Assembly: GCF_017654505.1 (NCBI RefSeq)
Contig: NC_054536.1
Span: 33,458,446-33,522,445, forward strand
Direction of reading: 5' to 3'
DNA: 64,000 bases
DNA from: Polyodon spathula
Lineage: Eukaryota > Chordata > Actinopteri > Acipenseriformes > Polyodontidae
Part shown: in pieces, positions 35,033 to 46,339 of the stretch
Layout of the letters: every line of letters starts with the position of its first letter
Numbering within the stretch: position 1 is the stretch's first letter
Made by a program: the position numbers and the translations under genes
Notes under the pieces: model-generated
Told to the model about the DNA's origin: nothing
The model's input: only the letters and a program-made list of their open reading frames with translations
Databases searched by the model: none

Positions 35033-35721
35033 TAGGGTTGCCACCTGGCCCCATAAGTCCAGAACACTGTGAGACAGAACAGGATTTTGAAGTTGCCTTT
35101 AAACTGAAGGAAATCAACATGTAAACTGAGCCCTAAACCTTTGCTAAATTGAGTCTGGTGATTATCTTGAGGCAGCATGTCAATACAATAATAGCTTTTA
35201 ACAAATGAAATAAATAAATAAGTACATCATCAATATTTATTTATTTTATTAATAGTTTTAAAAATATATATTTTAAAGTTTCTTTATAGTTTCTAATAGT
35301 ATATCACCTTCTCCCACTGAAATCATTAATACTGAGCAGCTGTTCACTATTCCTGACACTTGACAGCATGAACACTGGATCAGTGCTGTTATTTAATTGG
35401 GAGAGTCAATGTAAATTAGGGCTATATATTACGAATTAATAGGATATAAATAGCATCTTTTAAATATTGAGAACTGAAATATCATTTTGTACAAAATAAA
35501 AATAAATATCTTGAATAAACCTACACACACGTTTATTCAAGATGCTTTTTTTTTATTTTGTAAGATTTGTATTATCACAGTGATTCGTATAATTAAGAAG
35601 CAGTATAAATTAAGTGTTTAGTGCTCAATTCACATGTTTATTGCTTTCAGTTTAAGAGCAACTTAAAAACCATGTCCTGTCCCAAAGTGTTCCGGAATTA
35701 TGGGGCTAGGTGGCAACTCTA
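35033..35721. mobile_element. MITE with ~50-bp terminal inverted repeats
   Basis: The left end TAGGGTTGCCACCTGGCCCC matches the reversed right end TAGAGTTGCCACCTAGCCCC. The match continues as CATAA..CC.GAACACT. There are about nine mismatches in 50 bp. The TAGGGTTGCC start is hAT-like. An 8-bp target duplicate was not found. No coding capacity. Confidence 0.75.
35490..35562. repeat. Internal hairpin, 31-bp arms
   Basis: Arms 35490-35520 and 35531-35562 (GTTTATTCAAGATGC and its partner) pair with a few mismatches around a 10-bp loop CTACACACAC. It lies inside the MITE, off centre. Confidence 0.7.
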
Positions 35722-36144
35722 CCAACGATTGACATCACAGTGCTGAGATGAGGTCATATTTTTGTGGAAAACTGGAAAACAGTTATTTAAAATGTTTTTA
35801 TTGAAAAAAAAAAAGTAGCTGTGCACCTTTTTTTTTTGTTAAAACCTTTTTATTTAGTGATGTTATTTGTCTTTTCTTTTTCTCCCTGCACTTGTGCTTG
35901 TTTGCAAGTGCAGGATGGATTTTTTGTTTTGTGTTTATTTAATTTGTCCTATTCTTTTTTAAAATACTGTTTATTTATATAAAATTTTTCCCTTAACTGT
36001 ATTTGTTTTTTGTTTTTATTTATTTATTTATTTATTAAGCACAAAACTGTTTCTATTTTTGTTTTAAAATTTTATTTGGTTTAAATCACCATTTTGTGCT
36101 GTTTGAAGAGTGGGGACCCAGATAGCAAGCGCATGTCAGGCAAG

Positions 36145-36366
36145 GTCGTGGTGAAACTCTGACATTTACCCAACACTTGCTCAACATATGTGTGCGTACC
36201 TAAATTCAACGATACTGTTGAGCGTTGACTCAACAAAAAAGTAACTATTGTCACAACACTTCTGGGTATTTAGGAATAAAATGACGTATTCAGTTGCCAA
36301 CTGTCATATAACATTGGCAACGTCGTGGTGGAGCTCTGACATTCAATCAACGTTTGCCCAACATAG
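36145..36366. repeat. Two diverged ~48-bp direct repeats
   Basis: GTCGTGGTGAAACTCTGACATT at 36147 (given as GTCGTGGTGAAACTC) and GTCGTGGTGGAGCTC at 36321 share the downstream CAACATA. Spacing is about 174 bp. The motif resembles CAACGT-rich fish MITEs; the family is not determined. Confidence 0.5.
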
Positions 36367-36486
36367 ACGAGTTTCGAATTTAACCACACAACCTTATATA
36401 ATAAAAAGAAAGGTAATAAAGAATTACAATTAAAATCTTTTTTTAAAATTTCTTTTAATTAAAAAAAATTTTTATATTTTTTATAT

Positions 36487-36492
<6 letters not shown>

Positions 36493-36538
<46 letters not shown>

Positions 36539-36555
36539 CACACACACACACACAA
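36493..36555. repeat. (TA)n followed by (CA)n microsatellite
   Basis: About 20 TA units, then ACACACACACACACAC. Confidence 0.95.
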
Positions 36556-38700
36556 AAATATATATTTTGACATTTCTTTATAACCCCTTTCCTAATATAT
36601 GCGATTTTAAGACAGGGCATCCTGGTGGAAAAAAAAAATTGTCCCAATTGAGTGGCTGCAGATTTAAGATGGTATCATAGCAAATAAGAAATACCACGAA
36701 ATGAAATGAAAAGCACATATGAAATGAAGCACAAGAATCCAGAAACAGCAGTAGCTCACCCGCAAAGCAGTTTGTTGTGTTTTTTTTTTTTTTTTTATCG
36801 AGTAGCCACATGGAGAGCGGGCGAGAAATAAAATTTTAATCTGAATCCACGTTCCTGTCTCAGGCTGAATTGCTAGAGAGGGAGTGAGAGGCTGAGGGCT
36901 ACTGATGCAGGGGGTTACTTTGTGTGAGTGATTTTTTTTCTTTACCAAGGCCACTTTTTTAATAAAACACATTTTTGTTTGATTTCGCACATTACTACAA
37001 TACTTTAACTCTTTGCCGCCTAATCAGAAATCCTATATTTGGACATGCACATGAGCATGTTGTGTTTTTTTTGCTTGTTGTTTGGTAAACTTAAATCAGA
37101 ATTTAAAACCCAATATATTAATAAAAAGGTCTGAAGTAGCTGTTTCCAATTATATAATTTATTAACTAGTGGAATATAAAAAAATAAATATGTAAGCCAT
37201 GCCCCCCATAATAAAATCATAAAATTGTTAGTACATTTTTTTTTTAAATAACTGCTGATATCAACCACTGTCTAAGTTAGATAGAAAAAAAAATCTGGAT
37301 ATTACAGTTGTAAAATTTTAAGAGGATTTCAAATAAAAATACAGTTTTCAAATATTTTTTACCGTTTTTGACCATAGTCTCTATGCAAAAATGCCCCAAA
37401 CAGCGCCATCTTGTGGAAGTTGGCCAGACTAAGCAAAATATACTAAGTACTCAAATCGTATGCAAAACCTTTTACACTGAAAATATACAAATACCTACAA
37501 CAGAAAATGCAGTTGTTGTTTTGTTTTTTGTTATTATTAAAAGTTTTTCTTACATTTACTAAATTGCACGAAAAGCACATTCTTTTTATTTTCAACATAC
37601 ACTGTAAAATAACTAAGCATGCAGCAAACACTAATCATATTATATTATTATATGCAAATGTTATAGAAAAAAAAGTTCAATACAACCAGAAATAGTAAAA
37701 ACAAGTATGAAAACAAACTATTTGCGTTAAGCAGAATAGCCTACATGTTGCGACCACGGCAAGTAAAAAATAAAGAAAAAGTATATATTCAGCAGAAAAA
37801 TAAAACACAGTCGATAGAAAAAAATAGCTATATGATGATAAAGGAATACATGTAGTACAAAGTAAATACAAAGCAATTTTGCATGTAAAATGCAAGTTAT
37901 TGCAGTCAATGCAAGCAAATAATGTACCGTCATTGTCAAACACAGGCAGCTCGTCCGTTTTCATGCTATTATATAAAAAAAAAAGAAAACACATATATAA
38001 AACAAAAAAAAAATTAATATTACATATTGAATTGAAAAACATATTGAATTACAAGTTCAGGAGATAATTACCTTGAAAAACAGTGGTAAATGAGAAGTCT
38101 GCGTTGCCTTTGTCCTGTGTTTACATGGCATATCTCGAACTTCCTATGTAACTCGGCTTCAGAAGTTGGTGCTGCCGATCGCATTTCCTGTACATGACTT
38201 TCTTGAAGTGTATCATTAAAAATACACGGAGGGAAACATGCGTTCTTTGTTTCTAGGGCGAAGGTATACTCAATAGCAAGCTTCAGAAAAACTGATTTGA
38301 TTACCACATGGCTTATTATTGCTGTGAGGCATCACGGAAGACAGGGAGTTTTTTCGGTTCTCAGGCACAGAAATTAGAATGGTCTGGCCTATCATATATA
38401 TTTACTGTAAATTTTTAAGCAATTGCAGAAAAAAAATTTTCAATATAATCACGGCCTTTAGATAATGTACTGCACTATCGAATAAATGTGTAGGCCTGTT
38501 TGTTTTTGATGGACAACGGAATGTTTTAGCTTTTTGATTTTCTTGCACACATTGCCATATTTTTTATGTGTAGATTTACTGCAGACTTGACTGACAACAG
38601 CGAACAACTGCAAATAATGTTTTTTGGTCTTAGCACTCACTTCATTATCCTTAAGCTAGAATATAATTTTCTTGTTTGATTAAAACTTTCACTTGTCTGT
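36556..38700. other. AT-rich non-coding stretch
   Basis: Poly(T)/poly(A) runs near 36781 and 37985. Minus-strand frames at 37677-38042 are rich in Phe/Tyr/Leu from AT-rich DNA and are not considered genes. Confidence 0.55.
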
Positions 38701-38723
38701 ATTTATAGATTGTGTTTCTAATT

Positions 38724-39445
38724 ATGGCAGGATATATTAAGATATTGTCTGAAAGAACTCTCCATCATCAAGAGAAAAGAAAGGCGGGGGAGATACTGAG
38801 TGAAATGTTACAAGAATTAAGGAATAAATACGCAATATTGTTAGAAAGTAGTAGTAACACAGTATTGAAGTTTGAAGAGCTTGTTACTGAACTAAATAAT
38901 GGTAACTTTAGTGATGGAACAAGTGAAATTGTGGGGCCTCTCGGAATGACTAACAGTGTTGGCTGTAGTAGTGCAGTTTGTAATGTTCATAAAGACGTTG
39001 AACAAAATAGCAACAGTGAAAGGCCAAGCGATGCGACATGTTTTTTTTTGCAAATGACAAAGTTTGTGCCAGGGATGATGCTGATATTGAAACTGAAATA
39101 GAATCAATGTCTGTTCAGATAGGGAGAATGAAATAAATTTAAGAGATGACCTGAATGATTGGGTGGTTGGTAGCAACATTCCCTTGTGCCACATATAGTT
39201 TATTATGCATTTTCCAAAGATATTTCCCTGACCTGCCAAAAGATGCTTGTACTTTTAGTGTCTACTTCAACAAAACACAGTTTAGAAAAGATTGTGAGGG
39301 GGAACGTGTCATCATTTTGGTGTTGCAAATGGTATAATCTCACAGTTGTCATCAAATCGGGAGGTTGCTTCAAGTGAATGTGTAACTCTGCAAGTAAATA
39401 TCGATGGCATGCCTCTTTTTAAAACCACTAATGATCAGTTTTAAA
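38724..39445 (+). pseudogene. Unrecognised mobile-element-type ORF, frameshifted
   Basis: The frame from the ATG at 38724 encodes about 105 plausible residues: RKAGEILSEMLQELRNKY, FEELVTELNNGNF and then a Ser/Asn-rich part. It breaks at a T10 run near 39045. Beyond it, in shifting frames, are DLNDWVVGSNIPLCH, YFPDLPKDA, STSTKHSLEKI, GVANGIIS and LQVNIDGMPLFKTTN. The latter order resembles a widespread uncharacterised protein in fishes and invertebrates (xLPKDxRTLL...HFG...NIDGLPLFKSS). I believe it belongs to a mobile element, but I cannot name the family. It joins a LINE RT fragment at 39441. Confidence 0.5.
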
Positions 39446-40330
39446 CCGTGGATCCATCTTCCACAGCTTTCTTTGCTGTCCATTTTCTTCCAGTTTTCAA
39501 CACAGGTGCTACCTCCCTTACGCATTTGTCACATGAATCTACTAATGTAATTTCCAGTCGGACTTTGGCGCACTTAAACTCCTCGGTTAGAGCAGAGATT
39601 GGTAGATGCAGTATTCCTTTACCATAAAGTCCCACTCTGTTGAGGCAGCGTGGAACTCCCAACCATTTCCTGACGTATGAACTGATTAAAGCTTCCAGCT
39701 TTTCAATTGTTGTCAAGGAAGCCTCATATACAGTCAGTGGCAACAGCAGTCTTGGCAGTAGACCAAACTGAAAGCACCAGAGTTTCAGTTTGCCTGGTAA
39801 AGCGTTGCTGTCTATGCTCTTCAGCCCTTCCACTGCTTTTTGTTTAACCTCTCTCACACGAACTGTGTCCTTTAGATCCCCATCGTACCATCTCCCTAGA
39901 CTTTTCACTGGCTTCTTGGACAATGTTGGTATTGCCTCACCATTAATGTATAACCTTTTATCTACTACTTTACCTTTAATTATACAGACACTCCTTGATT
40001 TAGATTCAATTTTATTGGTTAATTTGCCCAATAACCAATTAGTGCAGGCTACTGTTGAAGTCAGGTTGTCATGTCATCGATGTATGCTGGAGTTGGTGGT
40101 AGTCGCATTCCAGAAGCCAAGCGCTCTCCTCCCACTACCCATTTTGATGTCTTTATAATTACTTCCATTGCCATGGTAAAAGGCAGTGGAGAAATGGTAC
40201 ATCCTGCCATTATTCCAACTTCTAGGCATTTCCATGTAGTGCTGAATTCTGAAGTTGAAAAACTAAATTGCAAATCTCCAAAGTAGGCTTTCACTAAATT
40301 TGTTATTGTGATCGGTACGCTGAGAAGTAT
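39441..40330 (-). pseudogene. LINE reverse transcriptase fragment (YIDDMTT type)
   Basis: From the upper end leftward: VKAYFGDLQFSFS, LEVGIMAGCTISPLPFTMAM, EVIIKTSKWVVGGERL and YIDDMTT (RT catalytic box). After a frame change come KPVKSLGRWYDGDLKD, LPGKLKLWCFQFGLLPRL, SYVRKWLGVPRCLN and GLYGKGILHLPISALTEE. This is the central part of the same non-LTR family whose C-terminus is at 18443-18949. Both ends are truncated. The 196-codon frame 39441-40031 is uninterrupted, so it is moderately young. Confidence 0.75.
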
Positions 40331-41320
40331 TAAAGGGCCATCACAGGTTATATGGAATTCAAACAGATTTATCTACCAGGAAGCTGGGAAGAAAGGTGAG
40401 CTATCGGTGCCTCTGTATTTGTGATCTTCATTTTGACAAGTGTCTCAAATATATGAGTACATTTTACCTATTAGCCTATTAGCCATAATCTCCTGGAAAC
40501 TGTGCCAGTGGCGACCTGCAAGTGTTGTCCATCCATAATTAAATACTCTACTGCTTCTACTAATTGCTTGTATCCAACTTTGTTCTTACAACTACATTTC
40601 TGATATTGCAATTGCTCTTATTTAAATTGCCCTTAAACTGATTCACGCATAAGGAAATACAAAATGTTGATTGATCGATCTGTATGGGGTTTTATAGTAC
40701 TGTATAAGGGTCTATTATTATCGCTGTTGTTGTTGATTAAATTATACAGGTATTTGTTTAGTATCTGCCGGCTCGGTCTATGTTACATACCATACTGTAG
40801 CCTACTGCAGATGTGGATGGAACCTTGAATAACCGCTGGGTGTTTTCCATTGTTGTGCCTTGGAAAGCTCCTGCGTTCAGTGTTTGAGTGAGTGCTGGAG
40901 TGGTGGGCGTGTGCGGAGTTAAGGCTTGCTTTTTAAAACTGTTATTTTGTGCCTCGCAAAACTGTTTTTGTGCTTGACGCATACTTTCGAAAATGGTAAG
41001 ATCACGCAAATTGTCGACCATTCCCCCCATATTGTGGTTTGCATCCTTTATATTTGTGCACAGGGCAGAACGGATTGTCGCAAAAAGTAGTTTCGAATAT
41101 GGCACATGTTGCGCATTTATGCATAACTGCCATTTGGAGGCACATAACCCTCTACATGGTGCACAAACCTTTCGAATATCAGGGCCAATATGTCTGGCTG
41201 GACAGATATTTTTTTGTAATGAACTTTAAATCTATATATTTATTATGATAATAAATAGACTGCTGTCTGTATATACCCTAGAGATGACTGTATGTTACAT
41301 TCATTTTGACTACTATTTTT
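40331..41320. other. Unassigned stretch with one minus-strand frame
   Basis: A minus-strand frame 40758-41105 (115 codons, with NLRDLTIFESMRQAQKQF and a Thr/Pro-rich part TPHTPTTPALTQT) looks protein-like. It has no family I recognise and no clear splice sites. It may be a fragment of an unrecognised transposon ORF. Confidence 0.35.
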
Positions 41321-41910
41321 AACTCATTGACCCGGAAGGGAAATGATGTGGCAATAGCGGATTGGAGAAGCGGCTGCAATCGTTTACCAAGGGGTCATGA
41401 GTGATGGTATAAATAGAGGTCGAAGTGATGGTATCTGTTTCTTCATTTTGGTTTATGAAAAGTGACCCAGAAGGATCTGTGTTTTGTTTATCAGTATCAT
41501 GAGTGTTTGTTTGTTCTCTCTATTTGTTGTTTACCATCACTAGACAGCTAAGACGTTCTGGAGTTGTCGCCAGAGGCCAACACAAACCTGGAAAAGCACT
41601 GCACTTGTATCACAAATAACTGTATTTGCTCCACTAGCACTAATTCACACATTAACGGACTTGTGTATGAGTTTTGTGTTTTGTGTGGGTGTATAATAAA
41701 AAATGGGACTATTATTTTGGGACAAACCCAGGAATTATAAATTAAGTAATACATACTGCTGTATTACTTAACATCATTATTGTTTACTGTTTGTTTTGCC
41801 GTCAGGCACTGGACACAAAAAGATCCTTAAACAAACTTCCCACCTGTATTATAATTGCTTGTCTGTTCATTGATCACATGCACCTGCACACTATCAAGTA
41901 CTTTGCCACA
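41321..41910 (+). mobile_element. 5'-truncated solo LTR
   Basis: Same family as 9668-10233 and 10234-10818: GACCCGGAAGGGAAATGATG, GGTATAAATAGAGG (TATA, about 41408), CACTAGCACTAATTCAC, and the terminal ACTTTGCCACA at 41910. The first ~150 bp, including CTCCCTCCCGAC, is missing. Confidence 0.7.
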
Positions 41911-42813
41911 CCCCTATAGAAATCTATAAACACACTAGTGTGCACGTCTTCACAATTACATTGGACTATGAATGAACAATAATAGTGCAATGCAAGTGTA
42001 CCTGTCTCGGTTATTCCAGGAATACAGTTATCACTTGTTGTACAGTAAGCTTTGAGAAAATTGCTTTTCAACCCCTTTTCAATGTGTCTCATCGTAACGT
42101 AAATTGTAATCCAGTCTGCATGTCTGAGACTGTGATAGCACATGACTGATTAATCTTGCTGGAATTCACTGTTTGATTGAGGAAACTGTGAGCAATGTTG
42201 ACACCACAGTGAAAAGAGCATACTGTACTGTGCCAATGAAAAAAGTTGTGCCACACTGCTGACATACTGCACCTAATTCTGCTTTTCTGACTTTTTAAAA
42301 AATGTTCTTGCACTTACAGATTACTGAGATTTTTTTGAACAATGTAGTGATTTTTTTTTTTTTTTTTAAAACCACAGGATGCAATGTTGACTCCATGGAT
42401 GACCTCCATGGACAGCACAGATATATTTTTGGTGTAGAAGTTTTTTAGAGCAGGACAAGCTGTCAAAAAATCATCCATGGAGAGCATTTTAGTTCAAAGC
42501 TGTGTGGTTTCCCTAGAATGTTAAAGCAATATTGCTAAAGTACAATGCTACAGAAAAGTTATTGTTTTCTATGAAGGGCATCAACTATCAATTTGAATAA
42601 AAACTAATTCCATTTTGCAAGCAAGCTATAGGCCACAAAAACTAATTTATAATTTGTCTTCTATCGTAGCCCTACTGCAGGGTTAGCGATATTATGATAT
42701 CAGAAATACTTTGGAAGTTAGACAGGTAAATGTTATTCCTTACATATCATGATAGAATAAGCAACTGGAAAACAAAAATCAGGCAGTATGTGAGCCCAAA
42801 CTCAACCTTTATT
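41911..42813. other. AT-rich non-coding stretch
   Basis: Poly(T) at 42351-42367. Nothing else recognised. Confidence 0.5.
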
Positions 42814-43223
42814 TATGGCAGGGTTGAGGCCTGCCCTATAAATAAATGTGTTTTGCTGGTGGGTTTAATTTGTTTTATTTTTAAGCTTGGCAGGGATGGG
42901 GTTAAATCCCAACCCTGCCAACTCATTGTGAGCATGTGGCTGGGGGATGTGATTGAATCATTAATGATCAATCAAACTCACAGCCACATGCTATCTAAAG
43001 CCCAGCTTCTCCTCATTAGGGGAAAGGAGTATGGAGAGAAGCCATGAGAAGTGAGTTTTTGTTTGTGCTATTTTTGTCTCTGTATAGTTTGATAAAGTCT
43101 CTGCCCATCCTGGACAGTTTTGTTTAAACAGTTTATTTTGGCCACCGTGCCTTTTTCTTTGTGTTTTATTTATTAAAAGTGCAATAGCACTTAAAACCTA
43201 GTCTTTCTGGGTCAATTGTAACA
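42814..43223 (+). mobile_element. Solo LTR of the TGTGGCAG family
   Basis: TATGGCAGGGTTGAGG at the start; internal TTGGCAGGGATGGGGTTAA and CCACATGCTATCTAAAGC; TTATTAAAAG near the end. It is closely related to the LTR at 6102-7190 and to the partial copies at 51860 and 52450. The ends lack a clear target duplicate. Confidence 0.6.
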
Positions 43224-43728
43224 AACTGTAAGCAGCATACTAACTGGAGATGATCCCATGGTTAGTATATAGGTCCATTCTAAACTAGTATGCAAGTTAA
43301 ATACTAATTGCAACAAACTTGGCAGCTCAAGATAGTCCCCACTAAAAACAATCTCAACTGCAACAAACCCACAATAACTGCTGCTGCCCTCTAGAGTAAC
43401 GTTTCCCAAAATGGGTCTCTGCAAGGTTTCTGATGGGTTGCCAAACAATCTAAAAAATATGACGTTTATGTCTTATGCTATATTCAAAAAACATATAATT
43501 CACATACAAATCAATAGCAGTAATTATGTAAACAACATATTTTTTTATCACCAGTATTCTGCTTTAAATATAAATGTAAGGTAACATTTTATGTGAGGTT
43601 ACAGTTAAAATGGATGCAAAACTGAAAAATGTCTAATCCTACTTGCAGATCAAGGAAACCAAAATAACCTTGCAATTACCATCTTTATATTAATTTCGGT
43701 TTTTCTTATATTGGTAACAAGGATGATA

Positions 43729-44012
43729 CATGTCCTCATGTGTCATTTGTTATGAAGTATTGGCTCACGAAAGCCTTAAGCCGTTGGCATCTTGAGACAT
43801 GGCATCCAGATTGTGTTGGGAAAGGACACAAGCTTTTCCAGAAGAAAGCTGATCAATTAGCTAAACAGCAAGACATTCTTAAAAAATCAGCTACTGTCTC
43901 AGAGAAGGAGATGAAAAAAATTGCACAACTGACTCTCGTCGGTATGTTTGCAATGCTTGATGGTAAATTGAAAATTAAAACTGGTATTCATTATGCTGCA
44001 ACACAATTTTAA
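43729..44012 (+). pseudogene. BED-finger hAT transposase N-terminal fragment
   Basis: In one frame SSCVICYEVLAHESLKP, then by frameshift SRWHLETWHPDCVGKG and FQKKADQLAKQQD, ATVSEKEMKKIAQ. Together these give the CxxC...HxxxxH pattern of a BED zinc finger and the region after it in ZBED/SCAND3-like hAT proteins. The BED finger would bind the transposon ends. The remaining catalytic RNase-H-like domain is deleted. Confidence 0.75.
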
Positions 44013-44020
44013 ATTGATAT

Positions 44021-44501
44021 TGTAACGTGGAGGTAAAGAAGCAGTATTGTGGTCTCAAATGCACGGCTTATTTTACAAGAACGAGCGGTTCAATGAAATA
44101 AATGCAATAAACAATAACGAACGCAGGATAAATAAAAGGGTTTAATAAACAGGCAGGTAACACACACAAAGCTAGCTAACTTGGTAATTCAAAAAAACAA
44201 CAGGTCCTCACAGCTCCAAAACTCACGCTCTTCACCCGGCCCTTCCATCTGCCAGGCTTACATTTAGCTCCGTCGTGCGCGCTCCCCCAATCAGAGGCAC
44301 GCATTCCTGTCCCACCGTCCATTATCCCACACAGTCCATCAATCCCCATGGGACTCTCCTGCAAATGCATATCTGTGATCGGCTGCAGTCCTGTTGCCCG
44401 CATGAAGGGGGCCCTTAACTCAAAAACCTGGGCTGGCTGTCAACTGAGCGAATATTTGTAGACGTGGCACTTCCCCCCAGTTCGTCTGCCTCGTCGTTAC
44501 A
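44021..44501 (-). mobile_element. Solo LTR nested in the hAT element (TSD ATAT)
   Basis: The ends TGTAACGTGG and GTCGTTACA are flanked by ATAT at 44017-44020 and 44502-44505. Poly(A)-signal-like AATAAA repeats lie near the 3' end when read on the minus strand. 481 bp. Confidence 0.75.
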
Positions 44502-44752
44502 ATATGTTAGTTTAATACAATTTTTTTTACTAATAATTTGATAAAAGCAAACATTTTAGCAACCTGCAACAATGTCAAAGCCTGAATGCTTATATAGTGT
44601 AGTGTAGTATAGTTACAAATAAATTAATTGTTTTTTGATTGGCTAAGTTTCAGTTAAAAAACCAAATAGTGAATAATTTTGCATCATGGGTTCATTATTC
44701 CTGTGTTCACCTGGGTCGCCAATCAAAAATTTTGGGAAACACTGCTCTAGAG

Positions 44753-45229
44753 ATGCTAAAACACGGGACTAAGTTAGTCTAACCATTTCTATATACTAAA
44801 GATTTAGAGAACCCTATTAACTGGAACAAATGTGAAAAATCCCAAAAGGTATTGACAACTTTTATTTAACTCAACTATTCATACTGATAAATCCATGTAG
44901 TTTACCAATATTTTACACATGAGACAAATATTTACATATAGCCTAATACATCTGATATATTTTTATAAATACATTGAAAATGTATTTTCACTCTACATGG
45001 GTAATAAATAATTTCTGTATGACTATCAATATATTCTTAGTTTGTGATTAAACCCAAGCGTAATTGTAATGGTGATAAACTAGTCTTTTAAAACAGCTGT
45101 GTAATTATCCAATTAATTGTTTTTAATGAGCTGTTCCTCTTTATAAAGTGGCCTCAATGCATCGACACAATCACTTGAGATCTGTAAAGCTGCTGAGCTA
45201 CTACGAGAGAGTTATGTATGCGCGTCGAG
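44753..45229. other. Non-coding spacer
   Basis: AT-rich. May contain the left end of the Harbinger element, but no terminal repeat was recognised. Confidence 0.4.
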
Positions 45230-46140
45230 TACAATCAGCCCGAATACTATCCAGGCGTTATCACTGTTTGCATGACCAGTTTACTTTAAAATAAGACATC
45301 GGTTTTCCAAGAATGGTGCCAGAAGATTAATTGAGATACTGGAACCACGGCTGTGATCCGGGGAAGAGGGGGGCACCCCATTGACCCCACACTGCAGGTT
45401 GTGTTAACACTGAGTTTTTTTGCCACTAGATTTCTTTTTCGCTGTGGTGGCGATTTGATTAATGTACACGAGAGCAACGTTTACCGTACTGTTGGTAAGG
45501 TCTCTATAAACTCATTGCAATGCTGCAAGAATCTTATATTGTCATGCCAAATGAAGAGGAGCAGCGGGACATCTGCACAGCCTTTTACACCAAAGCAGGA
45601 ATACCAGGAGTTGTTGGAGCTGTTGACTGCACACACATCCGCATTCACTTAGATAGGTAACATAAGGATCCAGCTTACATTAACAGGAGTGGGTATACTA
45701 TCAGCTGTCAGATGGTGTGTGACCATGACCTAAGAATATGCAACAACAGCCTCTTAGATTCAAATTGTGAGGAAGGCTTGTATTGTGTAGTCCTCTTCTG
45801 ACACCTGTGCATAATCCAACAACACCAGCAGAGCTGTGATATAACAGGAGTCATAAGAAAGCAAGAACCCATATAGAAAGAGCCTTCAGAATTTAAAAAA
45901 AACATTTTGCTTGTCTCTCCTTTGGTTTGCACACCAGTCCAGTAAGAGCCAGCAACATCATTGTTGCATGTGCGGTCCTTCATAACCTTGCTGTCTACTG
46001 GGATGAATCACCTGCTCCACATCCAGGAAGACACTCACCACACCCCGGACATTTTGACACTATGGAAGATGTTTACTGTACCCCTTTAAACACGTCCCAA
46101 CACGACACACTTGCTCTTCCCCTTTATAAAAAAGTAAATG
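45230..46140 (+). pseudogene. HARBI1-like PIF/Harbinger transposase, degenerate
   Basis: Plus-strand motifs in order: an N-terminal helix-rich part (LTLSFFATRFLFRCGGD, then VHESNVYRTVGKVS), the catalytic start FYTKAGIPGVVGAVDCTH with the first Asp, and ISCQMVCDHDLR. A shortened middle has TPVHNPTTPAEL. YNRSHKKARTHIERAF supplies the catalytic Glu, and FGLHTSPVRASNIIVACAVLHN is near the C-terminus. The middle segment with the second Asp (GDSGYP in relatives) is largely lost. Several frameshifts. The partner Myb-like gene lies on the opposite strand just downstream. Confidence 0.75.
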
Positions 46141-46339
46141 TAATAAAACACAATTTTGTACCCCATATCTTATCCCTTATCTATGATAAATACATGTAAT
46201 ACATGTTTAAATTTATTATCTTTGAAAAGTAAGAGGCTGTCTTATTCAGGTCCAATATGATATTCAATGTTTGGAATAGACAAAACACCTAATAAGTTTG
46301 TCGGTGCGTGGGAGGGGATCTCATTTTGAAAAAAAAAAA

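Larger units (their letters stand above)
43397..44744 (+). mobile_element. hAT transposon with 8-bp TSD CTCTAGAG, carrying a solo LTR
   Basis: CTCTAGAG flanks both sides (43389-43396 and 44745-44752). The ends TAACGTTTCCCAAAAT and, reversed, CAGTGTTTCCCAAAAT are diverged TIRs. An 8-bp duplication matching nTCTAGAn is typical of one branch of hAT elements. Excluding the LTR at 44021-44501 the element is about 860 bp and internally deleted. Confidence 0.88.

Noticed and set aside
37677..38042. 121-codon Phe/Tyr/Leu-rich minus-strand frame resembling a membrane protein
   Set aside because: Amino-acid bias follows from AT-rich DNA; no start context, family or splice signals.
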